Of a stretch of DNA of 64,000 nt, positions 35,419 through 42,978 are shown in pieces (position 1 is the stretch's first letter; each line of letters opens with the position of its first letter). The notes beneath the pieces are model-generated. The model was not told the origin of the DNA, made no database searches, and saw only the letters and a program-made list of their open reading frames with translations. This DNA comes from Candidatus Zixiibacteriota bacterium. Lineage in GTDB: Bacteria > Zixibacteria > MSB-5A5 > WJJR01. The stretch is from positions 108,581 to 172,580 of the forward strand of contig JBFMGX010000005.1 in NCBI GenBank assembly GCA_040752595.1. The letters are read 5' to 3'. Made by a program: the position numbers and the translations under genes.

Positions 35419-36186
35419 TCACGCCTTTCCTATCCCCGGCAATGCCCGCACCGAATCGACAAAGGGCGACAGAAACGCCTGCACGTCGGGATGACCGGAT
35501 CGCACCAGACCGATCCCATCGCCATCGAATACGACCCGGCCGTCATGCAGGACAATAAAGTGATCGGTGACCTCAAAAGCATCGGCGATCTGATGGGTCA
35601 CGACGATGGAGGAAACGCCTTTGACATCGCGCAGCTTGACGATCATGTCGGTGATGGCGCGCGTCGAGATCGGGTCAAGACCGGTGGTCGGCTCGTCGTA
35701 CAACATAATCCAGGGGTCGACCGCGGCCACCGCCCGGCCGATCGCCACTCGTCTCTGCATCCCCCCCGACAGCAAATCGGGCAACAGATCAATCAGGTCC
35801 TCGGACAGATTCAGAAACCGGAGCGTCTGCCGCACGGTGTCCTCGATCTCATCCAGGGGCTGGTCGGTATGTTCCAGCAACGTGTAGCCGATGTTCTCAC
35901 CGACCGTCATCGAATCGAACAGCGCTCCCCCCTGAAAGACAAAGCCGATGCGCGGTCGCACGCGCTGCCAGTCACTCTCCCGGGCACGGGTCATCTCCTC
36001 GCCGTTGACAAAGACGCGCCCCTGCCTCGGCTGGATCAATCCAGAGACTAGCTTGAGGATCGTGCTTTTCCCCGATCCCGACACGCCGAGAACGACAACC
36101 GTCTCCCCCGGCGCGACGTGAAAGGTGACGTCGCGGAGGACCGGTGTGTCACCGTAGGCGAAGCTGACGTTCTCGAAGCGGATCAT
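35419..36186 (-). CDS. mlaF: ABC transporter ATP-binding protein, Mla type
   Basis: The 255-aa ATPase of the retrograde phospholipid transporter. Walker A GVSGSGKST (about residues 34-42), Q-loop in GFVFQGGALFDSMTVGENI, signature LSGGMQRRVAIGRA, Walker B IMLYDEPTTGLD and the switch His in VVTHQ. The 'FQxGALFDSxTVxENV' wording is typical of MlaF. It is upstream of mlaD and downstream of mlaE, with repeat-filled spacers of about 220-250 bases on both sides. Confidence 0.94.
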   Translation of the reverse strand: MIRFENVSFAYGDTPVLRDVTFHVAPGETVVVLGVSGSGKSTILKLVSGLIQPRQGRVFVNGEEMTRARESDWQRVRPRIGFVFQGGALFDSMTVGENIGYTLLEHTDQPLDEIEDTVRQTLRFLNLSEDLIDLLPDLLSGGMQRRVAIGRAVAAVDPWIMLYDEPTTGLDPISTRAITDMIVKLRDVKGVSSIVVTHQIADAFEVTDHFIVLHDGRVVFDGDGIGLVRSGHPDVQAFLSPFVDSVRALPGIGKA

Positions 36187-36238
36187 AAGTTCAATGCGGT
36201 CAGATATCCGCTGCCCCCCGGCAACAGGGGAGTGAGGA

Positions 36239-36258
36239 CAAGGGGCTTAAGCCCCTTG
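36239..36258. repeat. CAAGGGGCTTAAGCCCCTTG palindrome, copy 2
   Basis: Perfect 20-base palindrome in the mlaE-mlaF spacer, preceded by GAGGA. It is paired with an identical copy at 36342-36361; the flanking GAGGA and TCCTC bases make an outer inverted repeat of about 130 bp. Confidence 0.8.
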
Positions 36259-36341
36259 TTGGCCAAGATCGGCTGTCGACTCGACATTGGCGGTGATCCC
36301 GCACGCGGCAACAAACGAATCAAACCATGACCATCGGTAAA

Positions 36342-36361
36342 CAAGGGGCTTAAGCCCCTTG
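36342..36361. repeat. CAAGGGGCTTAAGCCCCTTG palindrome, copy 3
   Basis: Identical to the copy at 36239-36258 and followed by TCCTC, so the pair lies in inverted arrangement within one mla spacer. Confidence 0.8.
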
Positions 36362-36409
36362 TCCTCGTGACGCGGCGTCCTCTCTGAAGATCGTCGCTCA
36401 TCGCCATCG

Positions 36410-37189
36410 CTACAACAACCCCTTCAACTGCGGCACCAACAGCCGCGTGAACAGGAAATTGATGAACAGGATCGTGATCGAGCAGGCGACCACGGAATCG
36501 GTCGTCGACCGCCCCACCCCCTTGGTTCCGCCCACCGTGCGGAACCCCATGAATGTGGAGATCGTCGCGATGATCACGGCAAAGAGAAACGGCTTGGCCA
36601 GTCCGATGATGAAGTTCCCCAGGTTGAGCTTGTTGATCACGTTCGTCATATAGGCGGTCCCCGAGATGTGCGCGATGTACACCGCGATCAGGTATCCACC
36701 CGCCAGACCGACGAAATCGCAGATGATGGTTAGAACCGGCATCACGATGAAGATGGCCCAGAAGCGGGGCACTGCCAGCTTGCGGATGGGATCGACGCCG
36801 AACGCCTTGAGAGCGTCGATCTGCTCGGAGGATTTCATCGACCCCAATTCGGCGGTGATCCCGGCCGCCACCCGGGCGGCGACCATCAGGCCGGTCAGCA
36901 CCGGACCCAGTTCCCGCACGATGGCGATCACCATGACGCGGCCGAGGTAGTTCTTGGAGCCGAAGTCGGCCAGCTCAATCGAGAACTGCAACGCCATCCC
37001 CTGCCCGGCGAAGACACCGGTCAAGACGACCAGGAACAGAGAGCCGACGCCGAGAAAGTACATCTGCTCCAGCACTTCAAAGGCATAGAACGGCCGTCCG
37101 AACAGACGGGCGATCAGGCGCCCGGAGTAGAAGAACAACTCCTGCACGTCCCAAGCGAACCGCCTCAAAATGCCTGTCAGGGCCAACAT
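36410..37189 (-). CDS. mlaE: Mla-type lipid ABC transporter permease
   Basis: The 259-aa permease of the MlaFEDB-type complex in the inner membrane. It has five to six hydrophobic segments and the family core: FLVVLTGVFAGQGMALQFSI, VIAIVRELGPVLTGLMVAAR, the coupling-helix region AGITAELGSMKSSEQIDAL, VDPIRKLAVPRFWA and TVGGTKGVGRSTTDSVVA near the end. It is the first mla gene and divergent from the TPP-riboswitch unit; a TATATT -10-like hexamer lies in the spacer just upstream, without a clear -35. Confidence 0.94.
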   Translation of the reverse strand: MLALTGILRRFAWDVQELFFYSGRLIARLFGRPFYAFEVLEQMYFLGVGSLFLVVLTGVFAGQGMALQFSIELADFGSKNYLGRVMVIAIVRELGPVLTGLMVAARVAAGITAELGSMKSSEQIDALKAFGVDPIRKLAVPRFWAIFIVMPVLTIICDFVGLAGGYLIAVYIAHISGTAYMTNVINKLNLGNFIIGLAKPFLFAVIIATISTFMGFRTVGGTKGVGRSTTDSVVACSITILFINFLFTRLLVPQLKGLL

Positions 37190-37330
37190 GAGTATCTGCC
37201 CGCCGCCGACTTCAGTCCGACAATATACGACTCACCCCTCCAAAAAGGAGCGCTTTGCGCTGGGTTCAGCAGTGTCGCCATGGATTTCGCTTGCGACCGG
37301 AGCGGCCGCTGCGTAGGTTCTATGCGCCTG

Positions 37331-37410
37331 TGTTCGTGGGGATGGTCCCGTAAACGGGGCCTGAGATCATACCCCTCGAACCTGATCCGGATAATGCCGG
37401 CGTAGGGAAC
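37331..37410 (+). ncRNA. TPP (thiamin pyrophosphate) riboswitch aptamer
   Basis: The conserved THI-element text is present: a P2/P3 arm with GGGG...CTGAGATCATACCCC, then the pyrophosphate-sensor half AACCTGATCCGGATAATGCC followed by GGCGTAGGGAAC. TGTTC at 37331 can pair with GGGAAC at 37405-37410 as P1. It lies about 110 bases before the TonB receptor on the same strand, with a terminator between, so binding of TPP should switch off the receptor gene. Confidence 0.95.
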
Positions 37411-37421
37411 GGACCAGGTGA

Positions 37422-37445
37422 GTGCCCGGAGAGACATCCGGGCAC
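37422..37445 (+). promoter_or_regulatory. Hairpin in the TPP riboswitch expression platform
   Basis: GTGCCCGG (37422-37429) and CCGGGCAC (37438-37445) form a perfect eight-base stem between the aptamer and the terminator. It may be a spacer hairpin or part of the switching structure. Confidence 0.5.
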
Positions 37446-37455
37446 CAACAAGACA

Positions 37456-37490
37456 CCGTTTCCGCCTGCCCGGAAACGGTTTTTCGTTTT
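37456..37490 (+). terminator. Intrinsic terminator of the TPP riboswitch
   Basis: CCGTTTCCG (37456-37464) and CGGAAACGG (37471-37479) form a nine-base stem with a six-base loop, followed by TTTTTCGTTTT. Its place between aptamer and start codon fits transcriptional attenuation by TPP. Confidence 0.88.
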
Positions 37491-37522
37491 GGCGTTTCGG
37501 GCCCCGGGAGAGGACTATTCCC

Positions 37523-40018
37523 ATGTCACGCCGGAAGATGTCTGTAATCCAGGCGTCACGACCGATCTTGGCCACCGCCCTCATCTGGATGGCCGGCGCA
37601 CGGCCTGCGCACGCGACAGATCTCAACGGCAAAGTCGTAGACGCCCAGACCGGCCGATCGGTTGCGGCGGCCACGGTCAGCATTGCCGGGACCTCCCGGG
37701 CAACCGCTGCCGCAGACGATGGTGCATTCACCTTCGAAGGTGTGCCCGAGGGCCCTGTTGAGCTGGTTGTCCGTCACGTCGCCTACCATCCCTGGCGGCA
37801 GCGTCTGACGCCGTCCGAGGTCCCGGAGATCGTACGCCTGCAGCCGCTGATCCTGGAAGGTCAGGGCATTGTCGTCACCGGTACCCGGGCGGTACGCGGC
37901 CAGTCGCCGGTCGCCTTTGAGAATGTCACCCGCCGTGAGATCGACCGCGCCCACTACGCCCAAGATCTCCCGGTCCTGCTGTCCGAAAGCCCCGGTGTCT
38001 ACACGTCTTCCGACAACGGGAACGGCATCGGGTACTCATATCTGTCGATCCGCGGCTTTCCCCAGCGCCGTGTCTCCGTGCTCGTCAACGGCGTGCCTCT
38101 GAATGATCCCGAGTCGCATGAAGTGTACTGGATCGATCTCCCCGACCTGGCCGAGAACCTCGAGGATGCGCAGATTCAGCGCGGCGTGGGAACGACTCTG
38201 TATGGCTCCAACTCGATCGGCGGCACCGTCAATCTCCTCACCAGCTATCTGGCTCCAAACCGACGGACATCGGTGTCGTCGGGGGTCGGCGCCTATGGCA
38301 CGCGCCGATTCTCGGTCGCGTTCAATTCCGGGCTGATCGACGCCCGCCACAGCGTGTATGGGCGGTTTTCCCGCATCGTTTCGGATGGATATCGCGACCA
38401 TTCCTGGACCGATGTGTGGTCGTACTTCTTCTCCGCCGCGCGATTCGATGAGAAGTGGACGAACCGCCTCAACATCTTCGGCGGCCCCGAACAGACACAC
38501 CTCGCCTACAAGGGCATTCCACGCCGGTTCATCGACGGTGACACGACCTTCACCTTCAATGGCCGTCGACCGACGGGCGAACCCGATGTCGACCGCCGCT
38601 ACAATCCCTTTGAATGGTCCGGTGAGACCGACAATTTCAACCAACCACAGTACCAACTCCTGACGGAGTTTCGTCCGGATTCGATGTGGCGGCTTGAGAA
38701 CACGTCATACTACATCAAGGGACGCGGGTTCTATGATCAACTACGCTCCGATGAGAAGTACGCGAAATACCATCTGATCTCTCCGGACGCCTTCCGCAGC
38801 CGCGCCGATCAACTGTGGCGACGGCGTTGGGTGGACAACGACTTCTGGGGACTCATACCCAAGATCACGCGTCGTCACACAAACGGCGAGATAGCGGTCG
38901 GCGGCGAGTTCAACCGTCTCACCGCCCGACACTGGGGCGAAGCGCAGTCCGTGATCCCGGCGCCGGCGGATTTCGTCCCCGGGCAACGGTATCATGACTA
39001 CGAAGGCGCCAAGACCGTGGCGTCGGTCTTCGCCCAAGAAGTGCTGGCTCCCGCGCCGCGGATTACCGTGACCGGTGCCGTGTCCTACTCGTTCAAAAGG
39101 TATGAGTTGCGACACAATCGCTTTGCCAATGGATACGGACAGCGCGTGGAGCACACGACCGACTACAATCTGATCTCACCGCGGCTGGGATTGACCGTTT
39201 CGGCCGCGCCCGGGATTTCGGTCTTCGGGAGCGTCAGCTACAACTCCCAAGAGCCGATCAACGACGAGATCTTCGATCCCCAGGATTTCGGGGCCAATGC
39301 CGGCGACTTCTTCCGCGACACGACGCGCCGCGCCGATGGCGTCCTCGTCGGCAGTGATCCGGTCATGAAACCGGAAAAGCTCCTCGACTGGGAATGGGGT
39401 GTGACGGTCCGGCGCGATCGCTGGCGCGCGCAAGTCAACCTCTTCCACATGCGGTTCCATGATGAAATCGTCTGGGGCGGCGGTCTGAGCGACGACGGCG
39501 AGCCGATCCGCGGCAACGCGTCACGAACGGTCCATCAGGGAATCGAACTGACAGCCAACGCCGATCTGGGACTGGGGTTGTCGGTCTCCGGCAATGCCGC
39601 TGTGTACGACAACACGTTCGACAAGTTTACGGAGTACACTTGGGACCCGGACCATCCGATCGTCGACCGCTCCGGCAACATCATCGCCGGGTTTCCCACG
39701 CACCTGGCCAACGTGCGCGTGAACTACGACCAACGCTATGTCGGCCTGAGCGGGCACGTCTTCGCCGCCGGCCGGCTGTACATCGACAACTCGGAATCCC
39801 GCGCGGCCTCGATTGCTCCGTACGAGACTATCGACCTGCGCGCCGAGGTGAAGCTCGAACCATTGATCGGCTGGCCGGGCATGAGTTTCTTCTGTCAGGC
39901 AAACAACGTGCTGGACGAAGAGTACGAGACGAGCGGGTATCTGGACGATGACGGCACGCCGCTGTTCATTCCCGCGGCCAAACGCAATGTGTATGTCGGC
40001 CTGCGGGTGCGGCTATAG
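37523..40018 (+). CDS. TonB-dependent outer-membrane receptor, predicted thiamin-related uptake
   Basis: An 831-aa receptor with a signal peptide ending ARPAHA, a carboxypeptidase-regulatory-like domain (LNGKVVDAQTGRSVAAATVS), a plug domain (VLLSESPGVYTSS, YLSIRGFPQRRVSVLVNGV, GSNSIGGTVNLLT) and a 22-strand-type barrel ending in VYVGLRVRL. The ATG at 37523 follows AGAGGA by about nine bases. Control by a TPP riboswitch, and the SSS symporter that follows, predict thiamin or a thiamin precursor as ligand. TonB receptors under THI elements were predicted for Bacteroidetes by comparative genomics (OMR1-type); ligand here is inference. Confidence 0.9.
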   Translation: MSRRKMSVIQASRPILATALIWMAGARPAHATDLNGKVVDAQTGRSVAAATVSIAGTSRATAAADDGAFTFEGVPEGPVELVVRHVAYHPWRQRLTPSEVPEIVRLQPLILEGQGIVVTGTRAVRGQSPVAFENVTRREIDRAHYAQDLPVLLSESPGVYTSSDNGNGIGYSYLSIRGFPQRRVSVLVNGVPLNDPESHEVYWIDLPDLAENLEDAQIQRGVGTTLYGSNSIGGTVNLLTSYLAPNRRTSVSSGVGAYGTRRFSVAFNSGLIDARHSVYGRFSRIVSDGYRDHSWTDVWSYFFSAARFDEKWTNRLNIFGGPEQTHLAYKGIPRRFIDGDTTFTFNGRRPTGEPDVDRRYNPFEWSGETDNFNQPQYQLLTEFRPDSMWRLENTSYYIKGRGFYDQLRSDEKYAKYHLISPDAFRSRADQLWRRRWVDNDFWGLIPKITRRHTNGEIAVGGEFNRLTARHWGEAQSVIPAPADFVPGQRYHDYEGAKTVASVFAQEVLAPAPRITVTGAVSYSFKRYELRHNRFANGYGQRVEHTTDYNLISPRLGLTVSAAPGISVFGSVSYNSQEPINDEIFDPQDFGANAGDFFRDTTRRADGVLVGSDPVMKPEKLLDWEWGVTVRRDRWRAQVNLFHMRFHDEIVWGGGLSDDGEPIRGNASRTVHQGIELTANADLGLGLSVSGNAAVYDNTFDKFTEYTWDPDHPIVDRSGNIIAGFPTHLANVRVNYDQRYVGLSGHVFAAGRLYIDNSESRAASIAPYETIDLRAEVKLEPLIGWPGMSFFCQANNVLDEEYETSGYLDDDGTPLFIPAAKRNVYVGLRVRL

Positions 40019-40043
40019 GAACAAAGCGGAAGACGATGTCTGT

Positions 40044-40128
40044 GTCATCCCGAACGAAGTGAGGGATCTGCTTTCCAGGTCCGATGGCAGGCCGTCAACA
40101 GCAAACCCCTCGCTACGCTCGGGGTGAC
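40044..40128. repeat. Dispersed palindromic element, GTCATTCTGA family, copy 2 (diverged)
   Basis: Begins GTCATCCCGAACGAAGTGAGGGATCTGC and ends CGCTACGCTCGGGGTGAC, inverted ends as in the other copies. It separates the TonB receptor from the symporter gene. Confidence 0.7.
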
Positions 40129-40174
40129 ATCTGCCTGACTATTCATCCCGACTTCCCGAACCCAGGCAACCGCC

Positions 40175-41569
40175 GTGACCCTCCATCCCCTCGACTGGAC
40201 CATCGTGGGCGCCTTCTTCGCCTTCCAGGCATACCTCGGCTTCCGCTCCCGTCGTGTGCCAAGGCGGATGGACGCGGCCGACTACCTTCTGGGGGGACGC
40301 CGACTGACGCTCCCCGTGTTCGTCGCGTCGCTGGTATCCACCTGGTATGGCGGCATCCTCGGGGTCGGCGAGTACTCGTTCAAGTACGGCATCTCGAACT
40401 GGCTGGTCTTCGGCGTCCCGTACTATCTCTGGGCGACGATCTTCGCTCTGTTCCTGGCCCGGCCGACGCGCCGCACGCATTTCATCTCCCTTCCCGATCA
40501 TCTCGGCGCCGCGTATGGACGCACCCCGGCGTTGATGGGCGCGATTATCGTCTTCGTGATGACGGTGCCGGCCGCTTATGTCCTCATTCTCGGCGACCTC
40601 GGGCGCATGCTTCTAAACTGGCCGACCTGGGTCGGCGCGACACTGAGCGTCGTCTTGTCGAGTGTCTACCTCATCACCGGCGGGTTTCGGTCCGCGGTGC
40701 GCGTCGATGTGCTGCAGTTCCTTTGCATGCTCGTCGGCTTCGCCTTGATCCTGCCGTTTGCCTTCCACCAGTACGGCGGATGGTCGTTCATCGCCGGCCA
40801 TGTTCCGGCGACACACCTCACGTGGCACGGCGGCAACTCCGGCTGGTTCGTGCTCTCATGGTACTTCATCGCCGCCACCACCATGGTCGAACCCGCCTTC
40901 TACCAACGTTGCTATGCCACCGAGACCGAGCAGATTGCCCGAAAAGGGATCTTCTGGTCGATCGCCTTCTGGGTCGTCTTCGATTTCATGACGACAACTG
41001 CCGGTCTCTACGCCCGCGCCGCGATCGCCGATCTCCGCGATCCCAAGACCGCCTATGTCGCCTTGGCGACCCGGCTGCTTCCCCCCGGGGTGCTGGGTCT
41101 GTTCATGGTGGGAGTGATCGCCACGGCCGTTTCCACCGTCGACTCCTACATGTTCATCTCGGCGACGGCATTGGGTCGCGATCTTCTCTCGCGCCTGCGA
41201 CCGTTGACCGATCACGGCGTCAAGACCGCCACACGGTGGGGCGTCGTCGTCTCTTCCGCGTCGGCTGTCACGCTGGCGCTTTCATCGACATCGGTGATTG
41301 CGCTCTGGCGGGACCTCGGCTCGATCGGCGTGCCGGCACTGCTGTTGCCGGTCATCGCCAGCTTCGTGCCCCGGTTGCGTCGTCCGCCGGCGCGCGCGGT
41401 GATTTTCTGGATCGCCTGCCCCGCGACGGTCGCGGCGCTGTGGATCGGAACACGCATCGTCCGCGGGAGCTACCCCTATGGCATCGAGCCGATCTTCCCG
41501 GCGCTGATGGTGTCGATCGCGTTTGCGGTGGCACTGATCCGAACAAAGTCAGGAGCTCGGGGCTCCTGA
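40175..41569 (+). CDS. Sodium:solute symporter (SSS) family transporter, predicted thiamin or precursor uptake
   Basis: A 464-aa inner-membrane protein with about 12-13 helices. SSS features are AADYLLGGRRLTLPVFVASL, VSTWYGG, the conserved YLITGGFRSAVRVDVLQFL, MVEPAFYQRCYA and GLFMVGVIATAVSTVDSYMF, the last containing the sodium-site Ser/Thr. It starts with GTG at 40175 with only a weak CAGG site. It is 156 bases after the TPP-controlled TonB receptor; SSS proteins under THI elements (called ThiV in comparative genomics) have been proposed as thiamin-precursor carriers. The substrate remains inferred. Confidence 0.85.
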   Translation: MTLHPLDWTIVGAFFAFQAYLGFRSRRVPRRMDAADYLLGGRRLTLPVFVASLVSTWYGGILGVGEYSFKYGISNWLVFGVPYYLWATIFALFLARPTRRTHFISLPDHLGAAYGRTPALMGAIIVFVMTVPAAYVLILGDLGRMLLNWPTWVGATLSVVLSSVYLITGGFRSAVRVDVLQFLCMLVGFALILPFAFHQYGGWSFIAGHVPATHLTWHGGNSGWFVLSWYFIAATTMVEPAFYQRCYATETEQIARKGIFWSIAFWVVFDFMTTTAGLYARAAIADLRDPKTAYVALATRLLPPGVLGLFMVGVIATAVSTVDSYMFISATALGRDLLSRLRPLTDHGVKTATRWGVVVSSASAVTLALSSTSVIALWRDLGSIGVPALLLPVIASFVPRLRRPPARAVIFWIACPATVAALWIGTRIVRGSYPYGIEPIFPALMVSIAFAVALIRTKSGARGS

Positions 41570-41591
41570 CCTACGGAAATGAAAGACGCGT

Positions 41592-41641
41592 GTAGGGGCG
41601 CATCGCGATGCGCCCGAGAGCCGTTGGCGAACGGCCCCTAC
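41592..41641. repeat. GTAGGGGC...GCCCCTAC inverted repeat
   Basis: GTAGGGGC (41592-41599) pairs with GCCCCTAC at the far end; inside lie GGGCGCATCGCGATGCGCCC and GCCGTTGGCGAACGGC palindromes. Fragments with GCCCCTACG ends recur near 54015-54025 and 57674-57681. It serves as the end region of both convergent genes. Confidence 0.65.
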
Positions 41642-42690
41642 AAACGCACAGTGGACAACAGCGCTTCATCCGCGGGCGGGACGACGAGGCCTTTGGTCTC
41701 CTCGCCGCGCTGTAAGGTCACCTCGATGTGCGGATCGTGTTTGCGGTCGCAGTAGCGGGCGGTGATCGCCGCCGCGTTCTCCAAATCGTCATCCGTCGGC
41801 GTGCCGCGCACCAGCACGATCGGTGAGCCGGTCCCCATGACCTCCAATCGCCAGTCGTTCGGCCCGGCATAGGCGGCGATCTTGGCATTGTCGGTTTGGT
41901 CGCGTCCGACAATGATCTTCGTTGCCACTGACAATCGAAAGTGCCGGCCGACTTGCAGCAGATTCAGATCGGTGAAGTCGACATGCGTCTGGTGACCCAG
42001 AAGATCGCGGAGTTTCTTTGAGTACTCCGGGTCAGTCAACAGGCACCCGGAGGCGGGCGTCGGGAAGTTCTCCAGCCCGAATTGCCGGGCCAACTCGAAC
42101 TGCCGTTTGCGCCCGCGACCGGAAATCGCCTCCAACTGCTCGCGATCAATCTTCCCCTCCAGCTCGGGGATGGTCGGCGGCAACAGCTTTGCCGACAGCG
42201 GCCGGAGGAGCCGTCCCTTCAAACGTGCCTCGCGTTCGGTTAGATACAACCTCGGCAGGCGCTGTGAGAACGGGCGCTGCCCGAGCACCTCCCCGGTGAT
42301 GACCGCATCGGCACCGACTGTCTCCATGTATTCCCGCGCTTCGGTCAGCATGAGGATGCGGCAGTCGACACAGGGATTCATGTTCTGGCCATACCCATAA
42401 ACCGGGTCCTGCACGATCTGGACGAACTTCTCCGCCAAGTGCACAAGCTTGACGTCGAACCCGAACTGCTGCGCGGCCGGATACGGGTTCGAGGAGCACG
42501 ACGAGCGGTCGGAGAGATCGCAGCCGAAGTGCGTCATGAAGGTGAGCGCGGTGACCCGTACATTCTGACGCAACATGAGCAGCACGGCCAGGCATGAATC
42601 GAGCCCGCCGGAAAAGCAGGCGATGACATGGGCCTTCGGAGGAGCCGGGAAATCGGCCAGAGTGTCCATCGGCATCGCGGTTGAGGTCAT
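41638..42690 (-). CDS. PP-loop tRNA-thiolation-like protein with NFACT-type C-terminal domain
   Basis: A 350-aa protein in two parts. The N-terminal ATP pyrophosphatase domain has the PP-loop CFSGGLDSCLA (about residues 25-35) and NMNPCVDCRILML with a CxxC pair, as in MnmA/ThiI-like tRNA sulfur transferases. The C-terminal ~110 residues (DFTDLNLLQVGRHFRLSVAT, IIVGRDQTDNAKIAAYAG, then IVLVRGTPTDDDLENAAAIT) match the NFACT-R/DUF814-type RNA-binding domain. The combination suggests modification of an RNA, but the exact base is unknown. The open frame runs 80 codons further upstream through repeats; 42690 is chosen, with ATGs at 42675 and 42669 also possible. Confidence 0.8.
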   Translation of the reverse strand: MTSTAMPMDTLADFPAPPKAHVIACFSGGLDSCLAVLLMLRQNVRVTALTFMTHFGCDLSDRSSCSSNPYPAAQQFGFDVKLVHLAEKFVQIVQDPVYGYGQNMNPCVDCRILMLTEAREYMETVGADAVITGEVLGQRPFSQRLPRLYLTEREARLKGRLLRPLSAKLLPPTIPELEGKIDREQLEAISGRGRKRQFELARQFGLENFPTPASGCLLTDPEYSKKLRDLLGHQTHVDFTDLNLLQVGRHFRLSVATKIIVGRDQTDNAKIAAYAGPNDWRLEVMGTGSPIVLVRGTPTDDDLENAAAITARYCDRKHDPHIEVTLQRGEETKGLVVPPADEALLSTVRL

Positions 42691-42769
42691 CCGATGCAAT
42701 ACGCGTGTCCGCGCACAACTGTTGCCGGAGGAAAATGGTAGGCGAAGCCCACCCCACCATGATGTGTGG

Positions 42770-42787
42770 GTCAGCCCTCGGGCTGAC
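42770..42787. repeat. GTCAGCCC-GGGCTGAC palindrome, copy 1
   Basis: GTCAGCCCTCGGGCTGAC, followed by CTCGGACCCGCAGGGTCCGTCCGAG-like nested arms. It lies in the nuoN downstream spacer together with a second copy. Confidence 0.7.
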
Positions 42788-42856
42788 CTCGGACCCGCAG
42801 GGTCCGTCCGAGTCCTGGTGGCGAAGGGAATGATCGCCCGCCGATGGCGGGCGAAC

Positions 42857-42874
42857 GTCAGCCCAAGGGCTGAC
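42857..42874. repeat. GTCAGCCC-GGGCTGAC palindrome, copy 2
   Basis: GTCAGCCCAAGGGCTGAC, 70 bases from copy 1 and differing only in the two centre bases. Preceded by the small palindrome CCCGCC-GATG-GGCGGG. Confidence 0.7.
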
Positions 42875-42978
42875 CGGCACGCAGGGAATCGACACTTCTT
42901 GGCCCGTACATCTACGGCAGGACTACGCACGAGCCAGCGTAGTGTGGGCCACCCACACCGCTACATCCGTGGGACGGT

